From: Planctomycetota bacterium
GTDB taxonomy: Bacteria > Planctomycetota > Planctomycetia > Pirellulales > Pirellulaceae
Length of the DNA: 7,387 nucleotides
Assembly (NCBI GenBank): GCA_029259935.1
Contig: JAJDEH010000467.1
Span: 1 to 7,387 of the forward strand
Reading direction: 5' to 3'
Within the stretch, counting starts at the first letter, position 1. Each line of letters opens with the position of its first letter. A program made the position numbers and the translations under genes. Below the pieces are notes generated by a model. That model searched no databases. It saw only the letters and a program-made list of their open reading frames with translations, and was not told the DNA's origin. Of the stretch, positions 6,174 to 7,387 are shown piece after piece.

Positions 6174-6683
6174 CGATCCGTCGCGAAGAGGAATTAGCGC
6201 GCCGCTGCGGGCTTGCCCAGTGTGTGAGCCGCACGCCGGTCTTGTGGGGGCCTCGATCCTCCCACGAAAACAGGGAAGGCGTCATACGCCACTCTTTATT
6301 GCTCGCAATTCAATTTCGTTCGCACCCACTCGAGGCAACCGAGCCGTGGGCAAGTGGCGACAAGAAAGTCTTGGTCGCGGTGGAAGATCATTGAGCTTGC
6401 CTTGTAGCCAGGTCTGAGAGTACAACAGGCACCGCTTACGATGCAGGCCGGTAGCCGGGGTGTTTTGTTAACAACCTGGCAATGGCCAGTTCGGGTAGTT
6501 TGCCGACAACTTGCTCTTTGCACGCTGAAAACGTGTCGCTTCGCCTCTTGCTCCGAGGATTCGGCATCCTCACAGAAATACCCGGCATCTCTAATTGTCT
6601 TCGCCCGGTCGATCGCGACTTCAGGCATTCCACCTTGCGGTATGCTCGCGCCCGACATCCTCTGAGCGGTATTCGGAAAACCC
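6174..6683. other. 510-bp intergenic region with several small hairpins, no supported gene
   Basis: I find no coding sequence I can support here. The longest open frames on both strands have odd, Cys- or Arg-rich composition and no recognisable motif, and one on the minus strand runs into the start of the next gene. Inverted repeats cluster in the first 120 bp: GGGC-TT-GCCC at 6209-6218, a 7-bp stem at 6244-6265 and GGCGT-CAT-ACGCC at 6278-6290. Further down are the 10-bp palindrome TTGTTAACAA (6465-6474) and the hairpin GAGGAT-TCGGC-ATCCTC (6555-6571). The downstream gene starts at 6684, so the second half could be a long 5' leader. I see no convincing promoter. Confidence 0.6.
6244..6265 (+). 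terminator. Candidate hairpin terminator or processing stem downstream of the LRR gene
   Basis: GTGGGGG (6244-6250) can pair with CCTCCCAC (6258-6265) as a 7-bp GC-rich stem with one G-T pair, around a loop of about eight bases. It begins 71 nt after the LRR stop codon. No T-run follows (GAAAACAGG), so it does not meet the usual intrinsic-terminator rule. A second small stem (GGCGT-CAT-ACGCC, 6278-6290) is followed by ACTCTTTATT, which is slightly more terminator-like. Confidence 0.3.
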
Positions 6684-7387
6684 ATGCGCAAGCGAGCCAG
6701 ATCCTTCCAGTCGTTGCCGCTGCTGCTGGTTGTCGCGGTTTGTTTTTTTGCGACGGGCGCGGCCGGACTCATCTATGAAGTCGTATGGAACCGCGTGCTG
6801 ACACTGCGGATGGGCAATACGTCGTATGCAATCGCCACCCTGTTGGCAGTTTTCATGGGGGGCCTGGCGCTGGGTGCGTGGATCGGCGGTCGCTTTTCAC
6901 TGAATGGCCGGCGTGGACTATGGGCCTATGCGATTCTGGAGATCGCCACTGGGGCCTACTGCATTGCGCTGCCCACGATGTTGGACGCCGTCGACCCGCT
7001 GCTGGGCACGATCTACCGACATCATTATCACAACCTCATCACATTTAACCTGTTGCAGTTCGTCGTCGTGGGCGCGCTGTTGATTACGCCTACCGCCTTG
7101 ATGGGCGCGACGTTGCCGATTCTAGTCCGCGCGCTGACCACTCGTTTCGAGGGGCTCAGCCAGATGATCGGCTTGCTGTACGCGATCAATGCTGGCGGCG
7201 CGTTCCTTGGCGCGGTGGCAACCGGGTTTTGGTTGCTGCCGATGCTCGGAACGAGCCTGGCTTATCAAGTCGCGATCGCCATCAATCTGGGCGTCGGGTT
7301 GCTGGTCGCGATACTGGCGCAATGGGTCAAGCTTCCAGACGGCGTAGCGGCGGAGAATGCCAACGACGCCAGCGACAGCACCGGCGT
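6684..7387 (+). CDS. Fused MFS/spermidine synthase-type membrane protein, N-terminal part (3' end outside window)
   Basis: The frame is open from ATG 6684 to the last base and gives 234 residues. GGAAAA (6675-6680) supplies a Shine-Dalgarno about 6 nt upstream. Polybasic MRKRARS leads into the first membrane helix, followed by GAAGLIYEVVWNRVL (25-39), GNTSYAIATLLAVFMGG (44-60), LGAWIGGR (63-70), PTALMGATLPILVRAL (136-151) and LYAINAGGAFLGA (165-177). These are hallmarks of the six-or-more-helix domain found in front of, or split from, a spermidine-synthase-like methyltransferase fold. After residue 216 the chain turns polar (DGVAAENANDASDS), which looks like a linker, so a C-terminal synthase-like domain probably lies beyond the window. 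Substrates of most such fused proteins are unproven, and polyamine synthesis should not be assumed. The domain call is strong; the function is open. Confidence 0.86.
   Translation, partial: MRKRARSFQSLPLLLVVAVCFFATGAAGLIYEVVWNRVLTLRMGNTSYAIATLLAVFMGGLALGAWIGGRFSLNGRRGLWAYAILEIATGAYCIALPTMLDAVDPLLGTIYRHHYHNLITFNLLQFVVVGALLITPTALMGATLPILVRALTTRFEGLSQMIGLLYAINAGGAFLGAVATGFWLLPMLGTSLAYQVAIAINLGVGLLVAILAQWVKLPDGVAAENANDASDSTG

Noticed and set aside
6296..6772. 158-codon minus-strand open frame across the gap and the start of the membrane-protein gene
   Set aside because: It overlaps the well-supported gene at 6684 by about 90 nt in antisense, has a Cys- and Arg-rich low-complexity character with no motif, and shows no ribosome site that I can defend.

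Overview
The window looks like a stretch of a planctomycete-type chromosome. Three things point that way: a menaquinone cluster of the futalosine type, a secreted HEAT-like plus leucine-rich-repeat protein of the kind common in planctomycetes, and a fused-MFS/spermidine-synthase-like membrane protein. The phylum is inferred from gene content and protein style only. I see no tRNA, rRNA, CRISPR array, insertion sequence or phage gene.

Layout, left to right. Bases 1-138 are the last 45 codons of an AI-2E family transporter (+). Its stop lies 2 nt from the stop of a convergent Fpg/Nei-type DNA glycosylase (141-1031, -). That enzyme belongs to a variant subfamily with several altered canonical motifs and a C-terminal tail. 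A 184-bp divergent spacer follows, with a perfect TATAAT facing the glycosylase and, on the other strand, an 8-residue mini-ORF with a good Shine-Dalgarno ahead of menG.

Bases 1216-4663 form a compact four-gene + strand operon for menaquinone: menG/ubiE (C-methyltransferase), ubiX (flavin prenyltransferase), a ubiA-family aromatic prenyltransferase (probably MqnP) and mqnE (aminofutalosine synthase). menG and ubiX overlap by 4 nt, ubiX and ubiA are 8 nt apart, and mqnE follows after 48 nt. MqnE acts early in the futalosine route. UbiX supplies prenylated FMN to a UbiD-type decarboxylase that is not in this window. The UbiA homologue attaches the polyprenyl tail and MenG adds the last methyl group.

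Bases 4664-4862 are a gap that is open or nearly open on both strands and holds an imperfect inverted repeat. A secreted protein follows (4872-6173) with a signal peptide, a HEAT-like region and ten LRRs of exactly 24 residues. These are built from a 96-residue (288-bp) four-repeat block. Bases 6174-6683 are a long non-coding gap with several small hairpins. From 6684 to the end is the N-terminal 234 residues of a multi-pass membrane protein of the fused MFS/spermidine synthase type, cut by the window edge.

Most of the window is recognisable metabolism. The less explained items are the LRR super-repeat, the variant glycosylase, the mini-ORF ahead of menG and the two structured gaps.
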